64,000 nucleotides of DNA from JBKBII01 sp046299415 (lineage in GTDB: Bacteria; Pseudomonadota; Gammaproteobacteria; Ectothiorhodospirales; Ectothiorhodospiraceae), in assembly GCA_046299415.1 (NCBI GenBank), contig JBKBII010000003.1:62001-126000 (forward strand), given 5' to 3'. The notes below the pieces were generated by a model. That model searched no databases. It saw nothing but the letters and a program-made list of their open reading frames with translations, and was not told where the DNA came from. A program made the position numbers and the translations under genes. Positions 27,359-36,533 of the stretch are shown here, piece after piece (positions within the stretch are counted from its first letter, which is position 1; each line of letters opens with the position of its first letter).

Positions 27359-28629
27359 GCCTGACCCTCTGCGGCACATCCATCTCGAGCGGATTCGTTC
27401 GATTGCGCTCGTGTAGTCGCCGTCGAATTCGCCGCACGCACCGCAACGCCTGCCGCCTCGTCGAGATCGGCCACCGCCTGCACCGGCAGGCCACTCTCCG
27501 CCAGCATACGCAGCCCTTCGTCGGCCCGTGTCCCCTCAAGGCGCACGATCACTGGAACATCGACCGTCGTGGCCTGCATCGCCTCGATCAAGCCCTCGGC
27601 AATCAGGTCACAGCGCACAATTCCACCGAAAATATTCACAAGGACAGCGCGCACATTCGCATCCGCCAGGATCAAATCGAAGGCCGCCGTTACGCGCTCG
27701 GCCGTTGTCCCACCCCCAACGTCGAGAAAGTTGGCGGGTCGCCCGCCGTGCAAGGCGATTAGATCCATCGTCGCCATCGCCAGACCCGCACCGTTGACCA
27801 TGCAACCGATCGAACCGTCGAGGCGAATGTAGTTGAGCTGGTGCGCATGCGCGCGTTCCTCCGCGGGATCGCTCTGCGCGACATCGCGTTGATCAAAGTA
27901 CGCCTTCTGGCGATACGCAGCCGAGTCGTCGAGCACCAGCTTGGCATCGATCGCGCTCCAGCGCGTCTCGGCGTCCGGACCGCCCAAGTCCGACTCGACA
28001 AGCAGTGCAAGCGGGTTGATTTCCAACAACGCGGCATCGGCGTCCCGGTACAAGCGCCACGCAGCGCGTAGCACAGGCGCCAAGGTACGCGCCTCGGATA
28101 AAGCCGGATCCAACCCGAGAAAACGGGCGACTCTGCGTTCGTGGTGCGGCATCAGGCCCGTCACCTGGGGGATCGGCAAGCGCAGAATACGCTCAGGTGT
28201 CGTCGCCGCGACCTGCTCGATGTCCATACCACCCGCCGCGGAAACCACCAACGTATCGACCTTGGCCGCCCGATCGAGCAAAAAGGCCAGATAAACCTCG
28301 CGCTCGAGCTGCGCGGCCGTCTCGACCCATACCGAATCGATGGGCAACCCCGCGGCGCCGCTTTGGGCCGTGACCAGACGCGTCCCCAGCATCGCCGACA
28401 CAGCCTCGACAAGCTGATCCGGCGACTCCACGCGCTTGACACCACCGGCCTTTCCCCGGCCTCCGGAGTGCACCTGAGCCTTGACCACGACACCCAGACC
28501 TCGATCGAGCCGTGCCCAGATTGACTGAGCGACCGCTCCGTCGAGGACAGATGCGATCCGGTCACCGTCGGGAACCGGTATCCCAGCTTTCGCAAAAGCC
28601 GCTTTCGCCTGATATTCATGCAAGTTCAT
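27355..28629 (-). CDS. sucC: Succinyl-CoA synthetase, beta subunit
   Basis: ATP-grasp subunit of succinyl-CoA synthetase. The start MNLHEYQAKAAFAKAGIPVPDG is the hallmark N-terminus, so ATG 28629 was chosen although the frame stays open to 28902. The ATP-grasp motifs VVKAQVHSGGRGKAGGVKR and LLEINPLALLVE, and the carboxy-domain NFLDVGGGTTAERVTAAFDLIL and VNIFGGIVRCDLIAEGLIEA, are present. The C-terminus is about 35 residues longer than usual, with an Ala/Ser/Thr-rich tail ending at the sucD overlap. It is divergent from the PP0621/pilSR genes. Confidence 0.97.
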   Translation of the reverse strand: MNLHEYQAKAAFAKAGIPVPDGDRIASVLDGAVAQSIWARLDRGLGVVVKAQVHSGGRGKAGGVKRVESPDQLVEAVSAMLGTRLVTAQSGAAGLPIDSVWVETAAQLEREVYLAFLLDRAAKVDTLVVSAAGGMDIEQVAATTPERILRLPIPQVTGLMPHHERRVARFLGLDPALSEARTLAPVLRAAWRLYRDADAALLEINPLALLVESDLGGPDAETRWSAIDAKLVLDDSAAYRQKAYFDQRDVAQSDPAEERAHAHQLNYIRLDGSIGCMVNGAGLAMATMDLIALHGGRPANFLDVGGGTTAERVTAAFDLILADANVRAVLVNIFGGIVRCDLIAEGLIEAMQATTVDVPVIVRLEGTRADEGLRMLAESGLPVQAVADLDEAAGVAVRAANSTATTRAQSNESARDGCAAEGQA

Positions 28630-28967
28630 AGGCCGTAGCATACTTGAGCCGCGGCGCTGCCGGCCACGTCTGAAGGGGTCGAACCGCATTTCCGCTCGCG
28701 AATCGTCATCAGCTGGCCGTGTAGCACTCTCGGAACCCTCTGCGCCGGCCGATCGGGACGCAGTTCGGTGTCGAAGCGAGCGCCGGTTTTCAGGATCGGC
28801 GCAAAAAATCGGCGCCAGTGCGAAACGACGCTCGACACGATCACAAGCACGATTCGAAACACGCGCCGCATCACCGGCCACGCAGCAGTCATGAATCATC
28901 ACGCGTCACGACGGCGAATTGTCCACCGAATCGTCGCGCCTTCCCGCGATTCGCTACACTCGCAACC
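28630..28967. other. Divergent intergenic region sucC / PP0621-family gene
   Basis: 338 bases that should contain promoters in both directions. A TATGCT on the minus strand at 28637-28642 lacks a -35 partner and is too close to sucC to be convincing. No gene is seen. Confidence 0.4.
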
Positions 28968-29246
28968 ATGCGCGTACTACTGCTGATTGCCGCTATTGCC
29001 GCTGCGTTCTGGATCGTTCGCTACCTCGTATCGAGTCGGCGCCCCAGAACGGACGCTCGTGCCTCATCGGACGAACGGACCCTGGGCGAAACACTGGTTC
29101 GTTGCGCCCACTGCGGAGTCCATGTGCCCCGATCGCAAGCCCTTGACCGTGGCGGACAGCTGTTTTGCAGCGAAGCACACGCACTAGCACATGATCAAAG
29201 TGGCGACTCGTCAAGTAACCCGTCGTCCAACCGGGAGGACGAATGA
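28968..29246 (+). CDS. PP0621-family small membrane-anchored zinc-ribbon-like protein
   Basis: A 92-residue protein with one N-terminal transmembrane helix (RVLLLIAAIAAAFWIVRYLV, residues 2-21). A linker is followed by VRCAHCGVHVPRSQALDRGGQLFCSEAHALAH, where CxxC plus a late Cys and His could bind one metal ion. Proteins of the PP0621 family (about 80 residues) have this layout and often precede pilS, as here (pilS starts 119 bases later). Their function is not known to me. A role in the type IV pilus regulatory branch is inference from position. The frame is open upstream, but ATG 28968 puts the helix at the N-terminus. Confidence 0.8.
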   Translation: MRVLLLIAAIAAAFWIVRYLVSSRRPRTDARASSDERTLGETLVRCAHCGVHVPRSQALDRGGQLFCSEAHALAHDQSGDSSSNPSSNREDE

Positions 29247-29365
29247 GCTCGCCTCCAACGAGCCCATTAACGGTCATCAGTGCTCAACATTCGGCGATGT
29301 CCGCGGCCCTTGTCGTAGCCCGCCAACGCAAACTCGACCGACTTCAGTCGCACAGTGCCTGATCT

Positions 29366-31354
29366 ATGGCGTTCAACAAACAACCCGGACGACATCAAAA
29401 TCTCGAAGCCGGCGGGATACGGCATGCTGGAAAGCCGGAATCAGTCAACTTAAACCTCGCTGATTCCGCGACAGCAACGTCCACCAAAACCGACCCGTCC
29501 GGCAACAACTCGAACAGCGTCGGCCAATTCAGTAACGCGCTCAAAAATTCGTCCGAGCGCCCCGTGAGGCGCGAGACATCCGACCACGACGATCCATCGA
29601 TCTTTCAGTCCGCGCTCGTCATCGGCCTGTACCGCGGTGTCGTGGTGCTGCTGCTGCTCGCCATCGCGTTTAGTGTCATTGAAAATGTCGCGGTCACGAG
29701 GACAGACCTTCCGCCAAGTCTGCACAGGCTAGGCACACTCACTGCCGTCGCCTACAGCGTCTTTGCCATCGCCTGGCTGATCGTTCTGCACGCGATGCGA
29801 TGGTCATCGGCGCGAGGGATTCAACGCTTCGTCTACCTCGGCACCACCGCCGACCTCATCGCCATCGCCCTGATGGCGATGTCCGCCGGCGGAATCAACT
29901 CCGGTATTGGCCTACTCATGCTGCCCCCGGTCGTCGCAACCGCCCTGCTCAGCGATGGTCGCATCAGCCTCTTTTTTGCCGCGGTCGGCACGTTGGCGAT
30001 TCTCTCGGTCGAGCTTGGCCTGAAAGCCTGGATGGCCGAGGACACTGCCACCACACAAGCGGCCTTGCTTGGCACCGCCCTATTCGTCTCTGCGATCATC
30101 GCCTGGCGCCTGGCCGCCCGTATCGGACGCTCCGAGGCCGAACGCTCTCGCCAAGGCGAAGTACTCGACGAATACGTTGCGCTCAACGACCAAATCGTCG
30201 CGCATCTCCAACATGGCGTCATCGTCGTGGACGGAGAAGGCCGGATCCTCGCGATCAATGCGGCCGCACAGGCATTGATGCCTCCAAAAGTCGCCCGCTG
30301 TCTCGATGACATCGATCCTGAATTATTCACCTGGCTGCAATTTGGACGTCGTCAACCCGACGGCTCCGAAACGGTCCTGCCAGCCACACGCCACCGGCCG
30401 GAAGTGCTGCTGAGGCTTCGCCACATTCGCTCCGGAACGACGTCGACAGGCCTGACCTTGCTCCTGATCGAAGACACCGCCGAGCGCCGCCGTCAGGCAC
30501 AGGCACAAAAACTGGCCGCCTTGGGTCGTCTCTCGGCATCGATCGCCCACGAGATTCGTAATCCCCTCGCGGGCATCAGCCACAGCGCTCAACTTCTCGA
30601 TGAGTCACCTGATCTTGCCGCAGAAGATCGTCGCCTGCTCCGGATCATTCAAAACCATGCGGCCCGCGTCAACCAAATTATCAGCAACATCCTGACGCTA
30701 TCCCGACCAGGTGAAGCGCCACACGAGCGCATCCATCTCGGCAACGCGATCGACCGCTTTCGTGCAGACTTTCTCGCCATGCACCCGCAAACGACTCAGC
30801 GCCTGCAGATCTCTGTAGAGCCTTTTGACTGTTCGGTTCGCTTCGTTCTCAGCGAGCTGCAGCAGGTTCTATGGAACCTCTGCAGCAATGCCCTCCACCA
30901 CGGCGGTACCGCGACCACTATCGAGATCATCGCGGGCCGCGGCCTGGTCACGCCCGGGGTCACACTCGATGTTCTCGACGACGGCCCGGGGCTGAGTGCC
31001 GAAGCGCGTCGCCATCTATTCGAACCCTTCGCGGCCACTCGCAACCCCGCTCATCGCGGCGGCTCAGGGCTCGGCCTGTACCTCGCGCGAACACTCTGTG
31101 AGCACAACGGCGCAACGCTCGACGTCATCGACGTCCCGCGCGGCTGTTGCTTTCGCGTGACGTTCGACGAGAATCAATCGCCGGCGCTGCGCGCTACAGG
31201 ATCGATAAACTCACACGCCGATAGCGCCGCCAAGCGACACATCTCGTCATTCGCGGCGCCCAGGGACACGCCGCAAGCGGATCACGACAACAGCCGCGCC
31301 GCATCAGACCCAAGCGCTCATCAGCGTCTTGAAGCGACTCACGCCAAACCATGA
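29366..31354 (+). CDS. pilS: Sensor histidine kinase PilS
   Basis: Membrane sensor of the PilSR two-component system that controls pilin gene expression through sigma-54. Residues 1-85 are a polar, low-complexity N-terminus. Six hydrophobic spans run from about 88 to 255 (LVIGLYRGVVVLLLLAIAF onward), as in Pseudomonas PilS. A PAS-like domain (LQHGVIVVDGEGRILAINAAAQALM) follows. The H-box ASIAHEIRNPLAGISHSAQLL puts the phosphorylated His near residue 395. The ATPase has an N-box LWNLCSNALHHGG, DVLDDGPGLS and GGSGLGLYLARTLCEHNG. The C-terminal 60 residues are low complexity. The stop overlaps the pilR start (ATGA). No pilin genes are in the window. Confidence 0.92.
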   Translation: MAFNKQPGRHQNLEAGGIRHAGKPESVNLNLADSATATSTKTDPSGNNSNSVGQFSNALKNSSERPVRRETSDHDDPSIFQSALVIGLYRGVVVLLLLAIAFSVIENVAVTRTDLPPSLHRLGTLTAVAYSVFAIAWLIVLHAMRWSSARGIQRFVYLGTTADLIAIALMAMSAGGINSGIGLLMLPPVVATALLSDGRISLFFAAVGTLAILSVELGLKAWMAEDTATTQAALLGTALFVSAIIAWRLAARIGRSEAERSRQGEVLDEYVALNDQIVAHLQHGVIVVDGEGRILAINAAAQALMPPKVARCLDDIDPELFTWLQFGRRQPDGSETVLPATRHRPEVLLRLRHIRSGTTSTGLTLLLIEDTAERRRQAQAQKLAALGRLSASIAHEIRNPLAGISHSAQLLDESPDLAAEDRRLLRIIQNHAARVNQIISNILTLSRPGEAPHERIHLGNAIDRFRADFLAMHPQTTQRLQISVEPFDCSVRFVLSELQQVLWNLCSNALHHGGTATTIEIIAGRGLVTPGVTLDVLDDGPGLSAEARRHLFEPFAATRNPAHRGGSGLGLYLARTLCEHNGATLDVIDVPRGCCFRVTFDENQSPALRATGSINSHADSAAKRHISSFAAPRDTPQADHDNSRAASDPSAHQRLEATHAKP

Positions 31355-33066
31355 CCCACGCGTCTCATTCCACCTCAACTTCAGATGTCGGCAAGGCCGT
31401 CGTCCTCGTCGTCGATGACGAACCCGATCTCTGCGAGCTACTGGCCATCACGCTCGCGCGCATGGGCCTGGCTGCCGACACCGCAGAAGACCTAGCGCAA
31501 GCACGCCGGCGCGTCGATACGCGATCCTACGCACTGTGCCTCACCGACCTCCGCCTACCCGATGGCGATGGGCTCGAACTGGTCGACTACATCCAACGCC
31601 AAACCCCAGAAACACCCGTCGCCGTCATCACCGCCCACGGCAGTGTCGATCTGGCCGTCCAGGCACTGAAACGCGGCGCTTTCGACTTCGTCAGCAAACC
31701 GGTCGATCTCGGCCAACTTCGCACGATGGTGCGCCAAGCACTCAAACTCAGTGAGAATCGCCGGCTCGTCACAGCATCGCGATCTTCCGATTCCTCACTC
31801 GCCAACGGCAACATCGCGACCGTGCCCGACGCAGGGGCAGCTGGAAACTCACACGTGACGTCCGCCCGAGCGCCATCGACCGCGAGCCGCGCGAATGTTG
31901 CGACAGCCTCGACCCCACGAGCGACCCCATCGGGTTCATCCGCACACGATCTCGAAGAGGCTCCAGACTCACAATTGATTGGCGAATCGCCGATCATGCA
32001 AACGCTCAAGCGCCAAATCATCAAACTCGCCCGCTCACAGGCGCCCGTCTGCATCCTTGGCGAATCCGGCTCGGGTAAAGAGCGAGTGGCCGTCGAAATT
32101 CATCGACTAGGTCCGCGAAGCAGTGGACCTTTCGTTCCCGTCAACTGCGGTGCCATTCCGGCAGAACTGATGGAAAGCGAATTTTTCGGCCACCGCAAAG
32201 GCGCATTTTCCGGCGCGCTGCGCGACCACGATGGCCTGTTCCGAGCCGCCAATGGCGGGACCCTGTTCCTTGATGAAGTCGCCGATCTGCCACTCACGAT
32301 GCAGGTCAAGCTGCTGCGCGCCGTTCAAGAACGCGCCGTCAAGCCCGTCGGCGCCCTGCGCGAAGAGCCAGTCGACGTTCGCATCCTGTCAGCGACTCAC
32401 AAAGATCTCACGCACGAGATCGTCGCGGGCCGGTTTCGCCAAGACCTCTACTACCGTCTCAACGTCATCGAGCTACGGGTACCGCCATTGCACGAGCGCC
32501 GCGAAGACATCCCGCTTCTCGCAAAGGCGCTGCTGGCCCGGATTCTGGCGCGGAGCGAGGCACCACTCAAACTCTCGGATGCCGCTCTCGACGCCCTGTG
32601 TCGCCACCGATTTCCGGGCAACGTACGTGAACTCGAAAACATTCTGGAACGCGCCGCAGCCATGGCCGAAAACGGCGTGATCGACGCGGACGATCTAGCG
32701 CTCGCTCCACAAGGCGTGATGATTCGCCGCCATAGCGACCGCGCCACTGCACCACTGTCGCCGCCACGGTCGCAGAAGAGCGATCGCGTCATCCGCGATT
32801 CAGCTGACCGACACTCGGCCGATGGCGAGGACGGCCCGGACGACTCCACAGACCTCGCCACCAGCGTACCCCTGCGTGAACGACGCATACCCGCCGCTGT
32901 CGCCGACCCCGGGGTCAATCTCGACGAACAACTCGCCGACCAAGAGCGCAGCACAATCGAAATCGCCCTGACGCGCACCGCCGGCAATCGCACGGCGGCG
33001 GCTCGCCTACTGGGCATTAGTTTTCGGCAATTGCGCTACCGCATGAAAAAACTCGGCATGGCCTGA
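31351..33066 (+). CDS. pilR: Sigma-54-dependent response regulator PilR
   Basis: NtrC-family activator. The receiver domain (about 14-125) has VLVVDDEPDLCELLA with the acidic pocket, the phospho-acceptor Asp in CLTDLRLPDGDG, and the Lys in FDFVSKPVDL. The AAA+ domain (about 208-440) has Walker A CILGESGSGKERVAVEIH, GTLFLDEVADLPL as Walker B, and the sigma-54 contact loop written GAFSGA instead of GAFTGA (about 283-288). The C-terminal Fis-type helix-turn-helix is NRTAAARLLGISFRQLRYRMKKLGM. At 571 residues it is over 100 longer than typical PilR. Low-complexity linkers at about 142-205 and 455-515 account for this. Translation is coupled to pilS. Confidence 0.92.
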   Translation: MTHASHSTSTSDVGKAVVLVVDDEPDLCELLAITLARMGLAADTAEDLAQARRRVDTRSYALCLTDLRLPDGDGLELVDYIQRQTPETPVAVITAHGSVDLAVQALKRGAFDFVSKPVDLGQLRTMVRQALKLSENRRLVTASRSSDSSLANGNIATVPDAGAAGNSHVTSARAPSTASRANVATASTPRATPSGSSAHDLEEAPDSQLIGESPIMQTLKRQIIKLARSQAPVCILGESGSGKERVAVEIHRLGPRSSGPFVPVNCGAIPAELMESEFFGHRKGAFSGALRDHDGLFRAANGGTLFLDEVADLPLTMQVKLLRAVQERAVKPVGALREEPVDVRILSATHKDLTHEIVAGRFRQDLYYRLNVIELRVPPLHERREDIPLLAKALLARILARSEAPLKLSDAALDALCRHRFPGNVRELENILERAAAMAENGVIDADDLALAPQGVMIRRHSDRATAPLSPPRSQKSDRVIRDSADRHSADGEDGPDDSTDLATSVPLRERRIPAAVADPGVNLDEQLADQERSTIEIALTRTAGNRTAAARLLGISFRQLRYRMKKLGMA

Positions 33067-33370
33067 TCCGCCAGCCCGTCGCGAATGCTGCGACGCAACT
33101 CGTGCAAACCCAAAACGCACATGACCCCGGGATCCATCATTCCGAAACACATCAAGCCGGCCAGCCTGCACCATTGCGACACGACTGCGCCACGGGTGCT
33201 TGCCGGCTGACAGTATCGAGAAGTGAGCGGCCTCGACGGAAGAGCACGCAGTGGCGCACCGAGCGGATCAGAATCGACCCGAGACCAACCGTTTCCCAGC
33301 GCATCCTCCCGCGAACGGGGCAAAACCTGACCGAGCGCAGTCCAGACCAACGAGACCCGGCTGCCGATCC
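33067..33370. other. Convergent intergenic region pilR / maf
   Basis: 304 bases between two 3' ends with no recognisable gene or hairpin followed by a T-tract. Confidence 0.45.
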
Positions 33371-34162
33371 TCATCGGAAACACGAACCCTGAGCACCACC
33401 CAGAGGCATCTTCACCCGCGCCGGCAACGCCACCCCTCGCGCCGCCGCAGCATTCATCGCCATGTCCAGCTCTGCGAGCGGAAGGCCGATTACCGCAGTC
33501 ACCGAACCCTCGACGCGAACGACAAAACGCGCTGCGCACCCCTGAAGCGCATAAGCCCCCGCCTTATCGAGCGGCTCGCCGGTGGCCACATAGGCCGCGA
33601 TCTCGGTTTCGGAAAGCGCGCGGAATTGGACTCGCGTACACGTTACGAACGATCGAGGCTCCGTACGCTGAGCCGGCTCGGAACGATCGTCTGCGGGCTC
33701 ATCGTTTTCGGACTCTTGAGGGCCAACCAAGGCAACACCCGAGCACACGCGATGCCAACACCCAGACAGCCGTCGCAACATCTCACGAGCGTCCGCCGCA
33801 TCGCGCGGCTTGCCGAGCACCTCATCGCCGAGCGCCACCACGGTATCGGCGGCAACCGCCCACTGGTCAGGATGTAGCGGTCGCTGCGACATTGAAGCGG
33901 CCAGCTTCGACCTCGCCAAGCGTTCGACCAAAGTTTCCGGCGACTCTCCGGGCAACGGCGACTCATCGACATCGGCCGCGACAATCTCGAGCGCCCACCC
34001 GCAATCCGCCAACATTGTGTGGCGGCGTGGACTCATCGACGCCACGCGCAGCGGCGCCAAAGTCGCTGTCCGCTTCAAGGGAGCCTGTTGCGAGGACGCC
34101 GCGGATTGAAAAACCGGCATCGTGGCTGCAGTGACTGAATCGCCTCGCATTTCAGCCCTCAC
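33371..34162 (-). CDS. maf: Maf-family nucleoside triphosphate pyrophosphatase
   Basis: House-cleaning enzyme that hydrolyses non-canonical or excess NTPs (dTTP/UTP type in YhdE-like members). The Maf signature is LRVASMSPRRHTML near residue 38, with the catalytic AADTVVALGDEVLGKPRDAADAREML in the middle, then GEPLDKAGAYALQG and VIGLPLAELDMAM. A low-complexity stretch (about 150-180, Glu/Asp/Arg rich) interrupts the usual strand after SGVALVG. The frame begins 11 bases inside rlmH; ATGs at 34150 or 34120 may be the true start, as the first 30 residues look non-conserved. The ribosome-biogenesis cluster rlmH-rsfS-nadD lies upstream. Confidence 0.9.
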   Translation of the reverse strand: MRAEMRGDSVTAATMPVFQSAASSQQAPLKRTATLAPLRVASMSPRRHTMLADCGWALEIVAADVDESPLPGESPETLVERLARSKLAASMSQRPLHPDQWAVAADTVVALGDEVLGKPRDAADAREMLRRLSGCWHRVCSGVALVGPQESENDEPADDRSEPAQRTEPRSFVTCTRVQFRALSETEIAAYVATGEPLDKAGAYALQGCAARFVVRVEGSVTAVIGLPLAELDMAMNAAAARGVALPARVKMPLGGAQGSCFR

Positions 34163-34622
34163 GATGATACGGATGGCCCTGGAGAATACTCACGGCTCGA
34201 TAGACCTGCTCGGCCACTACCACCCGCACCAACATATGCGGCAGGGTCAGCATCGACAGCGACCAGCACCAGTCGGCCCGTGCTCGAGTTGCTTCGTCGT
34301 GACCGTCTGCGCCGCCGACCAACAGCGCCCAATCGATCCCCTCGTCACGGTCGCGACCCAAACGCTCGGCCCATCCCGCTGAAGTCAAAGAGCGCCCTCG
34401 CTCATCAAGAGCGATCACACGAGCACCGTCAGGGATCGCCGCCCGCAACGCCTCACCCTCTCGCAGCTGTACTATCGCGGCCGACTCAGAGGGCGACGCC
34501 GGCACATGCAACGCGCGGAGCTCAAAGCAGATATCGCGAGAAAACCGGCGTGAATACTCGTCGACGCCTGCGGCGACCCAATCCGGCATGCGGCGACCGA
34601 TCGCAATCAACGACACTCTCAT
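34152..34622 (-). CDS. rlmH: 23S rRNA (pseudouridine1915-N3)-methyltransferase
   Basis: SPOUT-class methyltransferase that methylates the pseudouridine made by RluD in helix 69 (also encoded here). The 156-residue length and the ends MRVSLIAIGRRMPDWVAAG and QVYRAVSILQGHPYHREG match the family exactly. Inside are VIALDERGRSLTSAGWAE and WALLVGGADGHDEATRARAD, the knotted SAM-binding region (usually GGPxG, here GGADG). It lies between rsfS and maf, the usual neighbourhood. Confidence 0.96.
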   Translation of the reverse strand: MRVSLIAIGRRMPDWVAAGVDEYSRRFSRDICFELRALHVPASPSESAAIVQLREGEALRAAIPDGARVIALDERGRSLTSAGWAERLGRDRDEGIDWALLVGGADGHDEATRARADWCWSLSMLTLPHMLVRVVVAEQVYRAVSILQGHPYHREG

Positions 34623-34797
34623 TCTAAAAATCCGCTCATCCCATCAGCCGTAACGGGCACATCGCTCAGATCCACGTCTAATTTTACGAGCCGAATACGG
34701 ATCACAGACTGACTAACCACCGAAATCCGTATCGATGCGGATTTGGGCATCACCGAGCCCACGAAACCTGGCCGACCCGGCGCGGCCGAGCCCGCGA

Positions 34798-35382
34798 TCA
34801 ATCGCGATAACGGCGACGACGCTCGACGCGCGCTGTCCAGTGATCGGCAGGCATCGCCTCACCGCTATCATCCTCTACCCACCCCTCGTCTGCCGAGTTC
34901 GCCGGATCAGAGACGGTGTCACTGGCTTCGGTCAGCCACAGCCGCTCGAGCCCGTAATACGCCCGCACGCGCGGCAACATCAGATGCACGATGATGTCGC
35001 CCAGATCGACCAACACCCACTCGGCCGGTGCAGCCGTACCCTCGACACCCAGCGGCTGAACGCCCAAAGCCTTGGCCTTGCGAGACACCTCATCAGCCAT
35101 CGACGCGACGTGTCGATTCGACGTTCCCGAAGCCACGACCAGCGCGTCGGCGATCGAGGTTTTACCTCTGACATCAATCACCTGGATATCCTGAGCCTTG
35201 AGACCATCCAGGGCCTTCTCGACTTCAACGAGTAATCGATCGAAACGCGTATCAGCGCCGTCGCCGTCCGGATTGTGAGATTCCGGCGCAGAGCCACGGA
35301 CACCGTCCTGCGACGCCGAGCGCGGGTGAGTGACGGCCGAAGCCGAGCGGGAATCGCGATCGTGATCTGAGACAAGCGCCAT
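34798..35382 (-). CDS. rsfS: Ribosomal silencing factor RsfS
   Basis: Binds ribosomal protein uL14 and blocks subunit joining when nutrients are short. The core (about 48-155) contains VEKALDGLKAQDIQVIDVRGKTSIADALVVASGTSNRHVASMADEV in pieces typical of the family, then VEGTAAPAEWVLVDLGDIIVHLMLPRVRAYYGLERLW. About 45 low-complexity residues precede the core and about 40 follow it, so the protein is 194 residues against about 105-120. No in-frame ATG lies closer to the core. It is flanked by rlmH and nadD. Confidence 0.93.
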   Translation of the reverse strand: MALVSDHDRDSRSASAVTHPRSASQDGVRGSAPESHNPDGDGADTRFDRLLVEVEKALDGLKAQDIQVIDVRGKTSIADALVVASGTSNRHVASMADEVSRKAKALGVQPLGVEGTAAPAEWVLVDLGDIIVHLMLPRVRAYYGLERLWLTEASDTVSDPANSADEGWVEDDSGEAMPADHWTARVERRRRYRD

Positions 35383-35543
35383 CGCTTCGGTTGGACTCCT
35401 GTTGGGTCGATGCCGTCAAGCGGCTGTTGGGTGAGCTCTTATGCAACGTTGAATCGAGTGCCGGCGCGGGTGCACCGCCGCGCTGCGCATTGCTCGCTCC
35501 CGGCGCCTTGCGCGGCATCCCGCTCACGACTGTCTGCGGCGTT

Positions 35544-36194
35544 TCACGACGCCGAAAACAGTCGATGATCATGAATGTAGTCGAGAACCGCGTCCGGCAA
35601 CAGGTACCTGGGATTACGCCCCTGCCGAAGCAGCGAACGAATGCGCGTCGACGAGATATCCAGCTGCGTCACCTGTTTCAGCGCAATCAAGCCGCCACGT
35701 GACGTCCGCAGCGCGTTCGGCGATTGCACGAATCGCTCCGCGAGCTCGTCATCGAGTTCCTCCGCTGCGGGTGAACCCGGGCGATGGGCGACGACCAGGT
35801 GTGTCTGGTCAAGAATATCCGGCCAACGGTGCCAAGATCGAAACCCAGTGAATGCATCCATCCCCATCATCAACACGAGCGGCGCATCCGGGCCGATCTC
35901 GCGGCGCAGACTTGCTAACGTGTCCACCGTATACGACGGCCCCGCACGATCGAGTTCTCGGCGATCAGCAACCATGCGAGCACCGGAACTCGCGCCCGCC
36001 AGCGCGCATTCGACCATGGCCAAACGATGGAAGGCCGGGGTCATCGGGCGGGCCCGATGCGGCGGGACGTTCACCGGAATCCAATGCAAGCAATCGAGCT
36101 CGAGCCACTCGGCAATTTCTGTCGCCGGACGCAGATGACCGAAATGAACCGGATCGAAAGTTCCGCCCATCACGCCGATGATCGGGTGTGCCAT
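35544..36194 (-). CDS. nadD: Nicotinate-nucleotide adenylyltransferase
   Basis: Transfers AMP to nicotinate mononucleotide, the step before NadE. The nucleotidyltransferase signature is IGVMGGTFDPVHFGHLRPATEIAEWL (about 5-30), with the PPHR loop in VNVPPHRARP, LVLMMGMDAFTGFRSWHRW, and the late DISSTRIRSLLRQGRNPRYLLPDAVLDYI motif (ISSTxIR). Length 216 is normal. ATG 36194 was preferred over the TTG one codon upstream. rsfS lies downstream with proA upstream. Confidence 0.96.
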   Translation of the reverse strand: MAHPIIGVMGGTFDPVHFGHLRPATEIAEWLELDCLHWIPVNVPPHRARPMTPAFHRLAMVECALAGASSGARMVADRRELDRAGPSYTVDTLASLRREIGPDAPLVLMMGMDAFTGFRSWHRWPDILDQTHLVVAHRPGSPAAEELDDELAERFVQSPNALRTSRGGLIALKQVTQLDISSTRIRSLLRQGRNPRYLLPDAVLDYIHDHRLFSAS

Positions 36195-36533
36195 CAAATC
36201 AACCCTCAGCCACTATTGGACCCGCCATCGAAAACCCACCCATCGGCCATCGACCTTTGCTCAAGCAAATGGTAAGCCTTCCAGAGACATTTCGTAGGAC
36301 GTGGTTTCGAAAACGCTTTCAAAGGCGGAAGCACAGCACTCCAAGCGATCAAACGGCCCAGGCATTCTCTCCGGATCCCAACCCAGATATTCGGGCGCGG
36401 TTCCATCAACTCTCCCGACCTAGCGCCCGCCGCCCCTGCGGCCTCACCAAACAACCAGAGTCCAGACTTCGGCGCAGGCGCTTGATCCCCGACGATCCTG
36501 ACTGGCAAATCAACCCCCGTTCGAAGACAGCGC
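36195..36533. other. Intergenic spacer proA-nadD, no gene seen
   Basis: About 340 bases between two genes that are often adjacent. No recognisable protein or RNA. Confidence 0.5.
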
